Below, one piece after another: positions 20,330-30,729 of a stretch of 64,000 nucleotides of DNA. Within the stretch, counting starts at the first letter, position 1. Each line of letters opens with the position of its first letter. Made by a program: the position numbers and the translations under genes. The notes beneath the pieces are model-generated. The model did no database searches. It saw only the letters and a program-made list of their open reading frames with translations, and was not told where the DNA came from. This stretch comes from Trissonchulus latispiculum (taxonomy: Eukaryota; Nematoda; Enoplea; Enoplida; Ironidae), in contig JASAND010028608.1 in the NCBI GenBank assembly GCA_030248195.1, forward strand, positions 1 through 64,000, given 5' to 3'.

Positions 20330-21856
20330 ATGGGCAATCAATTTTCGTTTAAAGTCCAGAAAGATTTTCCGGAAAGACAATCTCCCATCCCCAGAGACCC
20401 CGGTGACCTCAACGATTTGGACGAATACCCGATCCCCAACCAGCGATTTTGGGACGTTGTGACTCTTATGGATCGACCTGAGGAGGAGAAACCTCCTGAG
20501 GAGGAAATGGATCAGCAGCCCGGTCCGAGTCAAGGACCGGCGACGACCGCAGGGTCCGGCGATGATCAGCAACAGCAGAACTTCGACGTCACCGGTATAT
20601 TGGGAATTTCCACCACTCGGGCCTCAGACCTGCCAGCGACTGGCATGGCTAGCGGCGAACCGGATCAGCAGGTACCCACTGGCGACCAGGGGGCCGCTGA
20701 TGGGGACGGACAACAGATGAAGGTCCTCCTGAAACGGGCCGGTACCCCCGGCTTACCTAGTCCAGCCTCAGTATTATCTGATCCTGGCGATCAACCTATC
20801 CTGCCTACTCCCCCACCCCCTCCAGTGAGTGAACCACAGCCTGGCCCGAGCCAGGCCGCGATCAGTGCCAGCCGGTCTATTCAGGATTTACTAGATCCTA
20901 TGACCAATCCCAGTCCTCTGCTCAGAACCGCGACGGTCCCGGAAGGACTCAACCTCTTAGGCCTCGCGGCCTCGTCGGCTTTACAACAGGAAGGGCAGCA
21001 ACCAGCCACGTCGCCAGCGCAGATGGAGACTTCAGATAAGGAGGAAACCTCCTCACAGCTCGAGCGCGACGCTAGAGCACGGGCCGGTGCCGATTATGAA
21101 GATGTGTCGGACGAGGAAAAAGAGTCAGAGGATTTATTTTCAGATGAAAATCAGCCGGCTCAGGGAGAGGCTGATACGGCCTCTGATGATATCCAGGTGC
21201 TGGAGGAGGTTCAGGGAGATGCGGCACCAGTAGGGGCCCAACAACAACCACAACAGCAAGAAGGTATGGATATTGACCAGGCAGTTGCTGCGGTGGCCAA
21301 GGCCGCCATCGCAGGGGGCTATATGGTCCCACCGGCTCAAGCAGGTGTGGTCCCTCCAGTCCCGCGCCTTCGTCCTATAGCCACAGAGTTGGACCGACTG
21401 GACCCGTTTCGCAGGGAGGACTACGAGCGACTCGAAGTCCATTTGCAGGTGTACACGGACGCTTTACTACGCCATCGCCAGTTCGGCGTTGAGGCACTAG
21501 GGGAAGAGTACGAAACGGCAGCCCTAGCTTTGGGGGCTATGCTGACAGAGCAACTGACGGGGTTGCCGGCTCCTCGTCCAAATTTTGCCGAGATCCGCTT
21601 ACACGATAACGACGACGAAAACACCTTTGTGATCGACTCACTGGGTCGCTTCCTCTATCACTTACCGGACTTGATTACTCTCTTAGGTGACGCCCCCCTG
21701 GTGGCTTTTGACGTAGAAGGGGGTAATGACATCCAGTTTGCAGTCCCACAGGATGGAACGATCACTATGCTACAGTTCATGGGCCCTGTAGGCCAAGTCT
21801 CTGGGTACCGGCGACCGGTGACTTTCGTGATCATGGTCGCGTATATTTTGGCATAG
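20330..21856 (+). CDS. ORF3 part a: N-terminal region and first exonuclease motif
   Basis: 508 codons. It opens MGNQFS, fitting the N-myristoylation pattern MGxxxS. About 350 acidic, proline/glutamine-rich residues follow, then a compact region from about residue 350. Exonuclease motif I is LVAFDVEGG with D461 and E463, followed by the strand ITMLQFMGP typical of RNase D-like folds. The frame stops at TAG (codon 509), before motif II, so a product ending here would lack half the active site. The bases after the stop are CTA. The next codons continue with LKDFGPFLQLLELL, which fits the family. Confidence 0.65.
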   Translation: MGNQFSFKVQKDFPERQSPIPRDPGDLNDLDEYPIPNQRFWDVVTLMDRPEEEKPPEEEMDQQPGPSQGPATTAGSGDDQQQQNFDVTGILGISTTRASDLPATGMASGEPDQQVPTGDQGAADGDGQQMKVLLKRAGTPGLPSPASVLSDPGDQPILPTPPPPPVSEPQPGPSQAAISASRSIQDLLDPMTNPSPLLRTATVPEGLNLLGLAASSALQQEGQQPATSPAQMETSDKEETSSQLERDARARAGADYEDVSDEEKESEDLFSDENQPAQGEADTASDDIQVLEEVQGDAAPVGAQQQPQQQEGMDIDQAVAAVAKAAIAGGYMVPPAQAGVVPPVPRLRPIATELDRLDPFRREDYERLEVHLQVYTDALLRHRQFGVEALGEEYETAALALGAMLTEQLTGLPAPRPNFAEIRLHDNDDENTFVIDSLGRFLYHLPDLITLLGDAPLVAFDVEGGNDIQFAVPQDGTITMLQFMGPVGQVSGYRRPVTFVIMVAYILA

Positions 21857-21910
21857 CTAAAGGATTTCGGTCCGTTTCTCCAGCTGCTGGAGCTATTAAC
21901 GGACTCTAGT

Positions 21911-23929
21911 TTGCAAGCCCGTTGGGCTTCGGTGGACATCAAAGCTGATGCCTTACGGTTGGCTCGGGCCTACGGCCTTCAGGGCCTGGAACACCGACTG
22001 GTTGAGGTCCAGGAATACTGGATTCATGCTTGGAATCTACGACGATCTAGTCAGTACCGGGATTTGAATTATCAGACCGATTTGCGACCACCGGACCCAT
22101 ATGTGCGGGACCGATATGGGTTTATCAATGGCACAGGAGCTGGGTTGCGAAGGATGGCAGGTATGTGTTCTGTTCCTAATCCAAAGTTGAAGCGCTGTTG
22201 CACGCGGGGTATTCCGGTAGTTCCTCACGAAGGGGACGTGCGCTACGCACTAGCCGATGTGGACGCCACCTATCATATACTGCGCCTCGTTCGCGAGTTA
22301 TTGGATGCACGAGACAGTGAACTGGCGACTCAGTTGTCTACACTGCATAATGCCTATGGACCGGAAGTGGAAGCGGCTTTGGAACACGAGCGAAGAAAAG
22401 GTCATGGACCTCATGCGGGCGTCCGGAATATGACACCCCTTCAGGGTCGTCCAACTCCAGACCAGGTACAATTCCAACAGATGATTCATGAACGCCTGCT
22501 ACCTACGGATGATGTTCCTGATGCGGACCTACCAAGACAGCGACCGTTGTGGTCGTTTAGTTTTCATATGGGACCGAACATCAATATGGTCCACCCGCTG
22601 CGGGAAGCGATCTATCAGCGATTTTTGGTGTTTATGCGAGCGTGGACCAGATGGCGCTTCCAGCCACGTGTCCTACCGGCCATCGACTGGCGTCGGGTGA
22701 GGGTTTCGCAAGATGGCAGATATCATGCTAGGGATCCTGACAGACCACAAGATCAGGTGGAATTGCAACCAAATGCGGAGTTGGTGGAACAGTTGAATGC
22801 GGCGGGAGCCCGGAGAGTACAGGACTACATTCCATCGGACGGTGAAGGCTTCCCGGAGGAGGGTGAAACTCCAGCCTCGGCGGCTTTGGTGGTGCCTGAC
22901 CGCGACGGTAAGCACAAGGAGGTACAAATTGTTCCACATAAGCCACCAGTGTCAAGACAGCGGGGACCTCCTCGCCCACCACCACTGGATCAACCTAGTA
23001 CCAGTCGACAACGAGACACGCGACGTGACTCCAGGCAGCGGCAGACTTCACCGGAATTTCTGAAACTACCAGATTCTCCTCCTCGATCTCGACCTCCACA
23101 ACGGGTGTATACCAGCAAACGCTATTACCAACAGTCCGCTCCACCTACGTCTCGCCAGCAACAGCGAGACCGGTCACAGTCAGACGCGTCAAAATCTCGT
23201 AGCCAGCCAGCAGTGACTGCTGAAAGCCGGTTCGGCGCGAAGCCATTACCAACATGGAGAGATCCGGCAGAGCTGTATAGGAGAACTCAAGCGCAGCCGC
23301 AGCCCCAACCTGGCCCGGTATGGGCACATCCAGATCAGGAGTATATGCCACCTATTCCGGACGAGTATCTAAGACAACAAGAGCGGCAGGATCGGCTAGA
23401 GGGCGTGACGCCCTCTACCTCCCAACAAGCCCGTGAAGCGGACGCAACACCACCCAAAAGACACCGGGCGGTTTCATCTGAAGAGGAGCGGGAACTGCGG
23501 GAACTTATGAAGTGCTTTCCACACATCCAGGATCCGATGGATCTGCTGGATGTTGACCCAAGCATAATGGAAGCAGTGCGGATAGTGCAGCGAGAGGAGC
23601 GGGCTAAGGCTTCAGCCGCGACGGCAGCGCCAGGCCTAACTCAGGTTCTGGCTCCGCCAGGAATTCAAGCTGCCCCAGTAACGGTGGCGGCACCTATTGC
23701 CGGACCTTCGGGACTGCAGGCCCAAGCTTTGGCCGCACCCCAAGGAGCTGCTCCTATGGAGGTCCAACAGATTCAACAACCAAGTGGCTTAGAACAACCG
23801 CTCCTGCAATTGATGCCATCAGCAGAAGTTTTGCATCAGATCGGATTGACTCCAGCGATCTATGAAACTATACCTCCGCAGGTGTGGCCTAGGTTCCATC
23901 TCAAGGTACGGCTCGTCCAACGCCGGTGA
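21911..23929 (+). CDS. ORF3 part b: exonuclease motifs II and III plus disordered linker
   Basis: Same frame as part a; coding similarity already begins right after the TAG at 21857. Motif II is SVDIKADALRLARAYGL with the aspartate at codon 540 of the joined numbering. Motif III is YALADVDATYHILRLV, with Y639 and D643 in the Y-x3-D spacing that defines DEDDy nucleases. A helical region follows (to about 22700), then a long arginine/proline/glutamine-rich stretch. The frame ends at TGA 23927-23929, again followed by CTA, and protein-like sequence resumes in frame immediately after. Predicted activity is 3'-5' exonuclease on RNA or single-stranded DNA. Confidence 0.65.
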   Translation: MQARWASVDIKADALRLARAYGLQGLEHRLVEVQEYWIHAWNLRRSSQYRDLNYQTDLRPPDPYVRDRYGFINGTGAGLRRMAGMCSVPNPKLKRCCTRGIPVVPHEGDVRYALADVDATYHILRLVRELLDARDSELATQLSTLHNAYGPEVEAALEHERRKGHGPHAGVRNMTPLQGRPTPDQVQFQQMIHERLLPTDDVPDADLPRQRPLWSFSFHMGPNINMVHPLREAIYQRFLVFMRAWTRWRFQPRVLPAIDWRRVRVSQDGRYHARDPDRPQDQVELQPNAELVEQLNAAGARRVQDYIPSDGEGFPEEGETPASAALVVPDRDGKHKEVQIVPHKPPVSRQRGPPRPPPLDQPSTSRQRDTRRDSRQRQTSPEFLKLPDSPPRSRPPQRVYTSKRYYQQSAPPTSRQQQRDRSQSDASKSRSQPAVTAESRFGAKPLPTWRDPAELYRRTQAQPQPQPGPVWAHPDQEYMPPIPDEYLRQQERQDRLEGVTPSTSQQAREADATPPKRHRAVSSEEERELRELMKCFPHIQDPMDLLDVDPSIMEAVRIVQREERAKASAATAAPGLTQVLAPPGIQAAPVTVAAPIAGPSGLQAQALAAPQGAAPMEVQQIQQPSGLEQPLLQLMPSAEVLHQIGLTPAIYETIPPQVWPRFHLKVRLVQRR

Positions 23930-24676
23930 CTACGGCCTCGTCCAACTACCCACCACGGTTCGGAGCGCCCCCTACCCTCTAGACGGGAGGACAGACGGGA
24001 TAGCTCTACATCATCGCGGGCATTTGGATATGCAGGGCCACCACCTAAAAAGTGGGCGCAAGACCGTGACGGTCGCGGAGCCCTGGGGGATGATTATGGT
24101 GCCTCAGCGTCTAGAGATGCAGGATATCAGCGGAGGGATCGGTCAGATTCACGTGGTTCCGACTACCATACCTGTCGAGATGACTTGGGACATGACTCTC
24201 GGTCTAGAGACCGAAACCGACGAGACGAGAGGGATCAAAGACCATTCACTAGCTCCCAGGAATGGAGGCCGCTGCGGCCTACCCAATCTCAAGGACCCCA
24301 GTTCAAAGGCCGAGGGCGTCCTACCGAACCACCTTCAAGAGCGCATGGATCGGTTTTCTCACCACGGACAGCGATGGCCCAGGGACCCCAGATCCCTGAC
24401 GATCAGCGGCCGGGTACTAGCGGGTACTGGCGGGCATCTTACAATTGGAAACCAGCTTCCGCCCCGGTGGAGTCTAGACGTCGCGACGACGACCGGTATA
24501 GTTCTTACCGCTCACGATCATCTAGTCAGCAGCGCCAGGCCCGGGTCTACCCCGAAGAACCACCGCGCAAAAGGAAGTCGACGCCACTGCCTCCCTTTGG
24601 GGTTCCCGCTACTTATGAACAGGTTAAGGAAGCGCAACGTAAGCGAACGGCAGGCAGTTTTCCATCATTCCGATAA
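23930..24676 (+). pseudogene. ORF3 part c: basic, RS-like linker
   Basis: In the same frame as parts a and b. The sequence is strongly arginine/serine/proline-biased (HDSRSRDRNRRDERDQRPF and similar), probably disordered and nucleic-acid binding. An overlapping 339-codon frame at 23862-24881 has a composition typical of a shadow and is not called. The part ends at TAA 24674-24676, after which sensible sequence (HEQHIIAKRDQFG) continues in frame, consistent with a CAA-to-TAA change. Confidence 0.5.
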
Positions 24677-26286
24677 ATCCTTCATGAGCAGCACATCATC
24701 GCGAAACGCGACCAGTTCGGCAAGAATTTATTACATGATCATAGCGAGCCGGTTCATCCACCATTCCAGTTGCATCAGCCATACCCGGAACAGGTTGGCC
24801 ATCTTGCAACCCCGGCCTCAGCAGTTTATTGGCAAGATTTTTGGGGTAGATGGCAGGGACAGCAGCTTCCAGTGGCCGTAGGCAGAGAAACGCCTCATCC
24901 GGCACTGGTTGCCTTTCGCCAGGTGGTGCTGCAATGGTTTGTTAATGTGAGCCAAACACCGGTGACCATGACTATGGAGCTATTGAACCAATTGAAACAG
25001 ATGTTCCGTGAAGACCATCCGGATATGAATCAGTACTTTGAGACCGGCGACCGGCGCACGACAGATCGCTCCGGTTTATTGCAACTTGGAAATTCAAGAA
25101 GATCGACCGTTCTCCATATGAGGACCCAGAGCCAGAGGTCGAGATTTTTAAAGTGGTGACCTCCGCTGTGTGGGGTCATGCGGAGCTGCTCCGTCGCTGT
25201 GTCCCGGAATCAACACCTTATGCGCATGTTTTCTCTCGACCAGCTTCGCGGGGTTTCTGAGATGTGTATTGTGCCGCAGTCCAGGAACTGGACCGAATGG
25301 AAGCGGTGCGGAGAGCTTTCTGGTACTGGTACCAACCACCTATGCAGAGCGTTCGTGCTGTGGATTCACGGGAATTCTTGGTTCCGTATTTTCGTCAACA
25401 CTGTCAGAACTCGTACATGCACGCCGTCGAAGGTGGGCTGCGTACAGCTCAGGAACCTGGTATTGTCTTTCCTATGCCCGAATATATCTATCAACATCGA
25501 AAGAGTGACTTTGCGTGCCATGTGGAGGCGCTACGCTATATTACCCTTGAACCAAATCGTCCGGGCACTGAGATCAAGCTGGGGGTGCGACACCGCCTAG
25601 AGGTGGAACCGTATTCCTTTGCTGTTGATTCGTGGCGAGGCGGCTATCAGGTGCGAACTATGTGCCGCATTCATTGGGATACTTTCTACCAGTCGGAGGA
25701 ACTCCGCGAATACATGTTGCGTCATCCAGCGGCTCTCTACGGCGAAGCCTCGGGCGAGAAGTTTTGGGGCTTTCGCCCGGCTCTGCCGGCACAGGCGATG
25801 GTGCGTGGAGTAGAGGATCTCCAACATGAGCAGTTTGACCAGTGGGTCCGACGTGAGGTATGGTTTAGCGGCGCGTCTATCCATGGTACCTATTGGACCG
25901 TGATCCTTCTCTGGTTTACCCAGGGAGGACCTCAGGACTTTTATTCTGACTGGCAATCTCGGACTCCGCTTCCACAGGCGGAGTATGACGCATTTATTCA
26001 GGTCATCCGGCGACGGATTGAACATGCACGACAGAATTGGAGGAATGGACGAATGGCTCCGCCATTCTTTGCGGTGGATAATCCGCCGACGGAATTGCGA
26101 GCGGCTGCGCTGCGCATGCCGGTGAATCGCACGGGAGAGTACATTGATGGATTGGCACCGCCCGGACAGGAGAATAATGTCTACAGTCCGTGCATCTGCG
26201 TCGCTATTTTTGACCCTTCCGCCCCTCATCGTGCAGCTTCCCGCCTCCCAATTGATCGCCAAAGCCCGGTTTGGAACCGTTTCTAG
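24677..26286 (+). pseudogene. ORF3 part d: C-terminal domain of unknown function
   Basis: From 24677 to about 25050 in the part-c frame (DFWGRWQGQQ, FRQVVLQWFVNVSQ), then one frame back to the terminal TAG at 26284. The second piece reads FIATWKFKKIDRSPYEDPEP onwards and is broken only by TGA 25258-25260, likely from CGA. The last 340 codons (25264-26286) are aromatic-rich and look globular (FWYWYQPP, VWGHAELLRRCV upstream, TYWTVILLWFTQGG). No family was recognised, and there is no clear transmembrane span, so it is not an obvious envelope protein. Confidence 0.5.
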
Positions 26287-28480
26287 ACCGTTCCCCTACC
26301 CCCCCCCAGTTACTACCAGCGACTGGTGTAACTTTGCGTAGTTAGCTCAACTTACCGCGACGGTGTAGTTGTAGCTTATATCCCTTTCCTATCACTATCG
26401 GCGGAGGTATCATTGTGACGGCGGATGTATCATATCAGCGGCGGAGGTATCATTATGACGGCAGAAGTATCATATCAACGGCGGAGGTCTCATATCATAT
26501 CATATCATTCTATCAACCCATCATTCCAGCGGCGGTGTTATTTACTATCATATACTATGCCATTTCACTTACCATCATTGCCATTTTATTGACCTGAACC
26601 TCAATTATTGACTACCCTTATTTGGACTATTATTCCTGATTTGCCTACCTCTATTTGGACTACTATTCCTGATCTGATTGCTCAATTATGAAGACGACCC
26701 TATGATGACTTTTTCCCAGAATTTTGACCCTGATTCTGACTACCCGATGAAGACGATTTGCTCAAACTATGCCTTATCCTTGATCCGTGCCATTTCAGCG
26801 ATATAGACGCTCTACTGTATATAGATCTATTCCCGATGAAGACGATTCCTAATGAAGACGATTTTTAATTGGTGACTTTAAACTAGTTTATTTTTGCTTT
26901 AAGTATAGAAGTTTGCCTTTTTAATTTTTTGTGTCGTAATTTTGTGGTATTCTTAACATTTAAAAACCTAATCTTTTTCCGAGCTTTATTCTAAATTTAA
27001 GAGTTTCTTTATATACCTACTTACATTTTACCATCTTCTTGAGCTTTCTTATTTAAAACATTAGAATTTCTAACCATTCACTTAACCTTTTACCATTTTC
27101 CAGGAGCTTTATTTTAAAAATTAACCAAAATTCCGTGTATTTTGTAGTGATTTTGACTGTGTTCTATGCATAATTTTGCCTTTTATATGTGATTCGTTGT
27201 ATAGTTTTATATGCCATGCCAGTATTTTTGTCTGCTTTAATTATTTAACCAAAGTCTTGTTCAAAAGTTTTACTAAAACCGGGTTTATTCTTTTCTTGAA
27301 GCTTTTCATTTTGTATTTTTATTAACGGGTGCGATTACGGGTTTTGTGGGTTTTGATTCGTATTTTTCGTAACCTGACGCAACGTCGGAAGATGCGTGAC
27401 GCACCAGCCATGTCCCAACTTGTGTCCCTTACTGCCGCCACATTTTTATCAAAATTATTTTTACCTATGTCTTTTAGTTGTCCCAACGGTTCCTGTCCAT
27501 TTTTGGTACCTGTCATTAGGTTTTCTTAAAAATTCTCTTGGTAAAATGTCAGTTTTGTTTCCCACTCCAGAGCGCCAAAGTAGCTCCCGAATTATATGCC
27601 CCTATTCTGTTTTAAGGCCTGCATGCGCGGTTGGGAGGATCTTCTCCAAAATTCTTATTTTAAGGGACTTTGTACTAACATTTTAACCAGTGTTTCGCGT
27701 TTTTAGTAACTCTAAGACTCCATTTTAACCCCTCCTAATTTAATTTACTTTATTTTCATAAGTACCACGAGGGTCCTTTTTATACATGCTTAAGCATGTT
27801 TAGGGTTACTTTGTAACTCTTTTAATTTAATTTAATACTTATATTTTACTTAAAGATTCCACAAACTCACTCCTACTTACACGTGAAACACTGGGTTTAA
27901 ATTCATTTCATTACCTATTCCTCTAAATTATTTTATTAATTATCTTTCGTCTTTCTAATTTTGCAGGAGATCCGCAGGGAACTGAGTTAGCGATGCGAGG
28001 CTAGGCCCCCCCGCCCACCCAGCCGGAGATGGCGCACTTTAAGGTTAGCGGGAGGCTACCTCCGTACCCTAGTTTGAAGAGACCTAGACGAAGCTGACAT
28101 TTCGGTTCCTATTTTTCTTTTGTTTATTTGGCTTTCTGGTAGTACAGGTACGAGATCCCCGCCGCTGCGGCTGGTGGATCATGGGTCGCCCATTCACGCA
28201 CCGTCCCGTGGCATTAATATGGCAGTTCTCCATGCGTGTTTTTATGGCTGGTCTTCACTAATCTTTTGACGCCATGTCATTTTTATTATGTTTATTACTT
28301 AGTTACGTTTGCTATAGTTTCGTATTTTTGTATTTCTTTCTTGTGTTTTGACTTACTTATGTTCTGAGACCCATTTACCAAAATTCAGTCAAAAATTTTC
28401 ACCGTTGGGTAAATTTTCTCCTTCTTTTGGTTTATGTGTCCCTCGCAGGAGCTCGGGCGGTAAGCCCTGGGGAGATGTAA
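26287..28480 (+). other. 3' non-coding tract of the gypsy element
   Basis: 2.2 kb without genes. 26395-26500 has five related GCGGCGGAGGTATCAT-type units. 26685-26870 has four copies of ATGAAGACGAY. Splice-acceptor-like pyrimidine-CAG sequences occur at 27964 and 28448. The bases just before the 3' LTR (CCTGGGGAGATGTAA) are the only candidate polypurine tract and are weak. Confidence 0.55.
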
Positions 28481-30729
28481 TGTGTGAGTGTGAATTGTGT
28501 GTATTTTAGTGAGTTTATTTTATTGTGAAATTTTAGTAAGAGTGGTGTTTTGGATGAGAAATATGTGTTGTGTAAATTTAGGTTGAAATTAGTCTAAAAG
28601 TGTTTGTTTTCTTATGTTGAAATGCGCTATGTTTTAGTCAGCCCACTTAGCGACTAGGTGGCGCTGCTGAGCTAGACTTGTGGAAGCGCATAGTCGGGTC
28701 TGCAAGAGGATCTCAAATTCAGCCAATCAAAATTCACTAGGCATCTCTCTCAGACTTCTCTTTAAAAACCAGTCAGTCTTCTCTTTTTCGTCTCTTAGTG
28801 TGCGGTCGGCTGTTTAGCCCTGTTCTTTACATTTCCATACTTCGCCTTTACATCTTTTGGATTTTCACTGAGGGTAATCGTAAGTTATTGATCTGTTTTA
28901 TTTTTACACATAGGCTCCAAGGCGACCTTGAGAGTCCCTTCAAAATTTATTAGAGGTGTGTTTTGAGTTTTTATCCCTTTTTTAATTGAGAGCTAATTAT
29001 GTTTGTTTAATTTTTAGGAAAGGGTTTTTATATGTCAATTCACATAGACTAGCTGGCCGCGACGTCTTAGGGTAAATATTTGAGATAACAGTTATTCTTT
29101 GAAGGGTTTAAAATTACTTTCGGGTCTAATCTATGCCTATAAATCTGTTTCATATTTGTGTTTAAAGTTTATTTATGTCCTGATTGAAAGTAACTCTTTC
29201 CTGGAATTATATTTTATTAAGAAAGTAGCTATTAGAGCAATGTAAGATCTAATACCATACTAGGCGTGAGCCTGCATGTGCTGACTAGTTATGCTGCTAA
29301 TAAATCGACCTTTCAAGTGTGTCCGTTTCTAACTCTAACAGGTTATGGGCCCAGCCCACGCCTTTCCCAATAGTATATATTCTTTTTGCTAAAGTGGTAC
29401 TTTGGTGGTTGCCAGACGAGCAACAATGGCGGAGGCCAGGGAAATTTGCCTACATGTTGGCTGGCACATTTAATGGAAAGAATGTAACATTTCCAAAAGA
29501 ACGGATTTTGGTCATTGGTCATATATGACATTAGCTGTGCTTTATTTCATGATAATTAGTTTGGGATGTCGCAGGGCATTCATGCATCGTTTACTGTAAC
29601 GAAGTTTCCTGAGAGCCCAACATGTAGAGCTGTTGTGTACAGCTGATCACCTTGGTGGTAACTGGATTGAAAGATATCCAGTGCGAGTTGTACTCGCTTA
29701 TGAAAGGGTCGTGGAAACTCCAGGCATGAATGGGTGGTGTCGGGGTAGAATCTGGTAGTGCAGGTTCCCGTGCCATGGTAAATTATCGGACTGCGACAAG
29801 GTGCATTTTGGTGTGATGGGATCTAAATGATTCCGGAAATGCACAAATGAAAGTACATGGAGCCAGCAGATTTATGAATTGAAACAAAATGGTCAGAGTG
29901 ATGACTGTGGGTACTAGAGAATCTGGAAACTGGGACACACAAAGGCAAGGCAGCTGATCTTTGATTAAAGCGTCACGACGCTGTGGAAGGAGGAAGCAGC
30001 CAAAATGTTCGAACAGTTTTGGTCTTCGGTGGGAGCTGATAAGCTTTAGTTAGACATTAAAGAAAGAACACTTTTCACTAACCTGAAAACTACAACCAGT
30101 TACTCAAGTCAAGTCTATGTGGCACTATGCTTGCCCTAATAGCTAAGTGGGAGTATTAAGAAAGTAGCTATTAGAGCAATGTAAGATCTAATACCATACT
30201 AGGCGTGAGCCTGCATGTGCTGACTAGTTATGCTGCTAATAAATCGACCTTTCAAGTGTGTCCGTTTCTAACTCTAACATATTTGTTTGAATTTTCCTTG
30301 CTTTGTAAACTTTATTGATGAATGCTTTCATGTCAAAATTTACATTGCTGTGTGTATTTCGGGAGTCTCTCCCTTTGCCTGTTTCTTATTAAATGTGGTC
30401 TCAGTAGCTGAGCCATTAGGGAGTTTTAGTTAGGTTTTATTAGAATTGTATAGTCGGTAGGTAGGGCTCTGAGTTATTTCTTGTCCCAGGTAGGCTAATT
30501 ATTCACTGAGCGTGTATTTAATTTAATCAAAGTTCCTTAGTAGCCCAGTAGTAAGACAGTCGTTCGTCCCTTTAGTCAGTTTGTTTGGTAGTTTTGTTAG
30601 GCTTATTTAATTTCTTGGCGAGATCTGCCCAGGTGGACTGGAACATAAGTCTCCTCCAGGTTCGTCGTTTCCATACGCGCACAGTTTCCACCCGTAAAGT
30701 TTGGTCGCCCCTACACTTCCAACTTTACA
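28481..30729 (+). repeat. 3' LTR of the gypsy element, split by a TRIM insertion
   Basis: Starts TGTGTGAGTG and ends CCAACTTTACA like the 5' LTR. Removing 29215-30279 and one copy of the 5-bp target duplication leaves 1179 bases that align with 9307-10489. Scattered substitutions and short indels separate the two LTRs. Confidence 0.9.
29215..30279 (+). mobile_element. Copia-like TRIM (miniature LTR retrotransposon) nested in the 3' LTR
   Basis: Two identical 126-bp LTRs (29215-29340 and 30154-30279) begin TATTAAGAAAG and end CTCTAACA, so the termini are TA...CA rather than TG...CA. Exact 5-bp TSD TATTT is at 29210-29214 and 30280-30284; the 5' LTR of the host element shows the empty site. 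The base after the first LTR begins GGTTATGGGCCCAG (29341-29354), complementary to the anticodon arm of initiator tRNA-Met, the half-tRNA priming arrangement known from Drosophila copia. AAGTGGGAG before the second LTR is a good polypurine tract. The internal 813 bp encode no recognisable protein. LTR identity implies a recent insertion. Confidence 0.92.

Larger units (their letters stand above)
20330..26286 (+). pseudogene. ORF3 region of the gypsy element, interrupted; contains a DEDDy exonuclease
   Basis: A protein-like reading frame runs from ATG 20330 to about 25050 in one frame and then to TAG 26284-26286 one frame back. It is broken by TAG 21854-21856, TGA 23927-23929, TAA 24674-24676 and TGA 25258-25260. 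The translation stays coherent across every stop, so this was one protein of roughly 1980 residues. Around the first two stops an adjacent frame also reads sensibly for 20-30 codons, suggesting paired small indels. Parts in order: possible myristoylation start, long acidic/proline linker, DEDDy 3'-5' exonuclease, arginine/proline-rich linker, and a C-terminal globular segment I do not recognise. Decay, readthrough or splicing could each explain the breaks; decay is the simplest. Confidence 0.7.
9307..30729 (+). mobile_element. Ty3/gypsy-type LTR retrotransposon with a large third ORF region
   Basis: The element is 21.4 kb, including a 1065-bp nested insertion. Order: 5' LTR 9307-10489, leader, gag 10759-13314, pol 13356-19205, spacer, an interrupted ORF3 region 20330-26286, a 2.2 kb non-coding 3' tract, and 3' LTR 28481-30729. 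The pol domain order (protease, RT, RNase H, integrase) is that of Metaviridae. The two LTRs differ by scattered substitutions and short indels, so the insertion is not new, yet gag and pol have no stops. I found no matching target-site duplication (flanks ACGAA and GCACA) and no TGG-type primer site directly after the 5' LTR. No envelope-like protein or strong membrane segment was seen. Confidence 0.93.

Noticed and set aside
21854..21863. Programmed amber readthrough as the firm explanation for the ORF3 stop
   Set aside because: An adjacent frame also gives sensible protein (HGRVYFGIAKGF) across the same spot, and two more stops lie downstream without readthrough context. Kept only as one hypothesis.
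23862..24881. 339-codon + frame overlapping ORF3
   Set aside because: Its composition is that of a shadow frame. The ORF3 frame through the same bases gives the RS/proline-rich sequence continuous with both neighbours.
24677..26286. Envelope glycoprotein of an endogenous retrovirus
   Set aside because: No signal peptide, no clear transmembrane span, no fusion-peptide or furin-like site. The region is the tail of ORF3.
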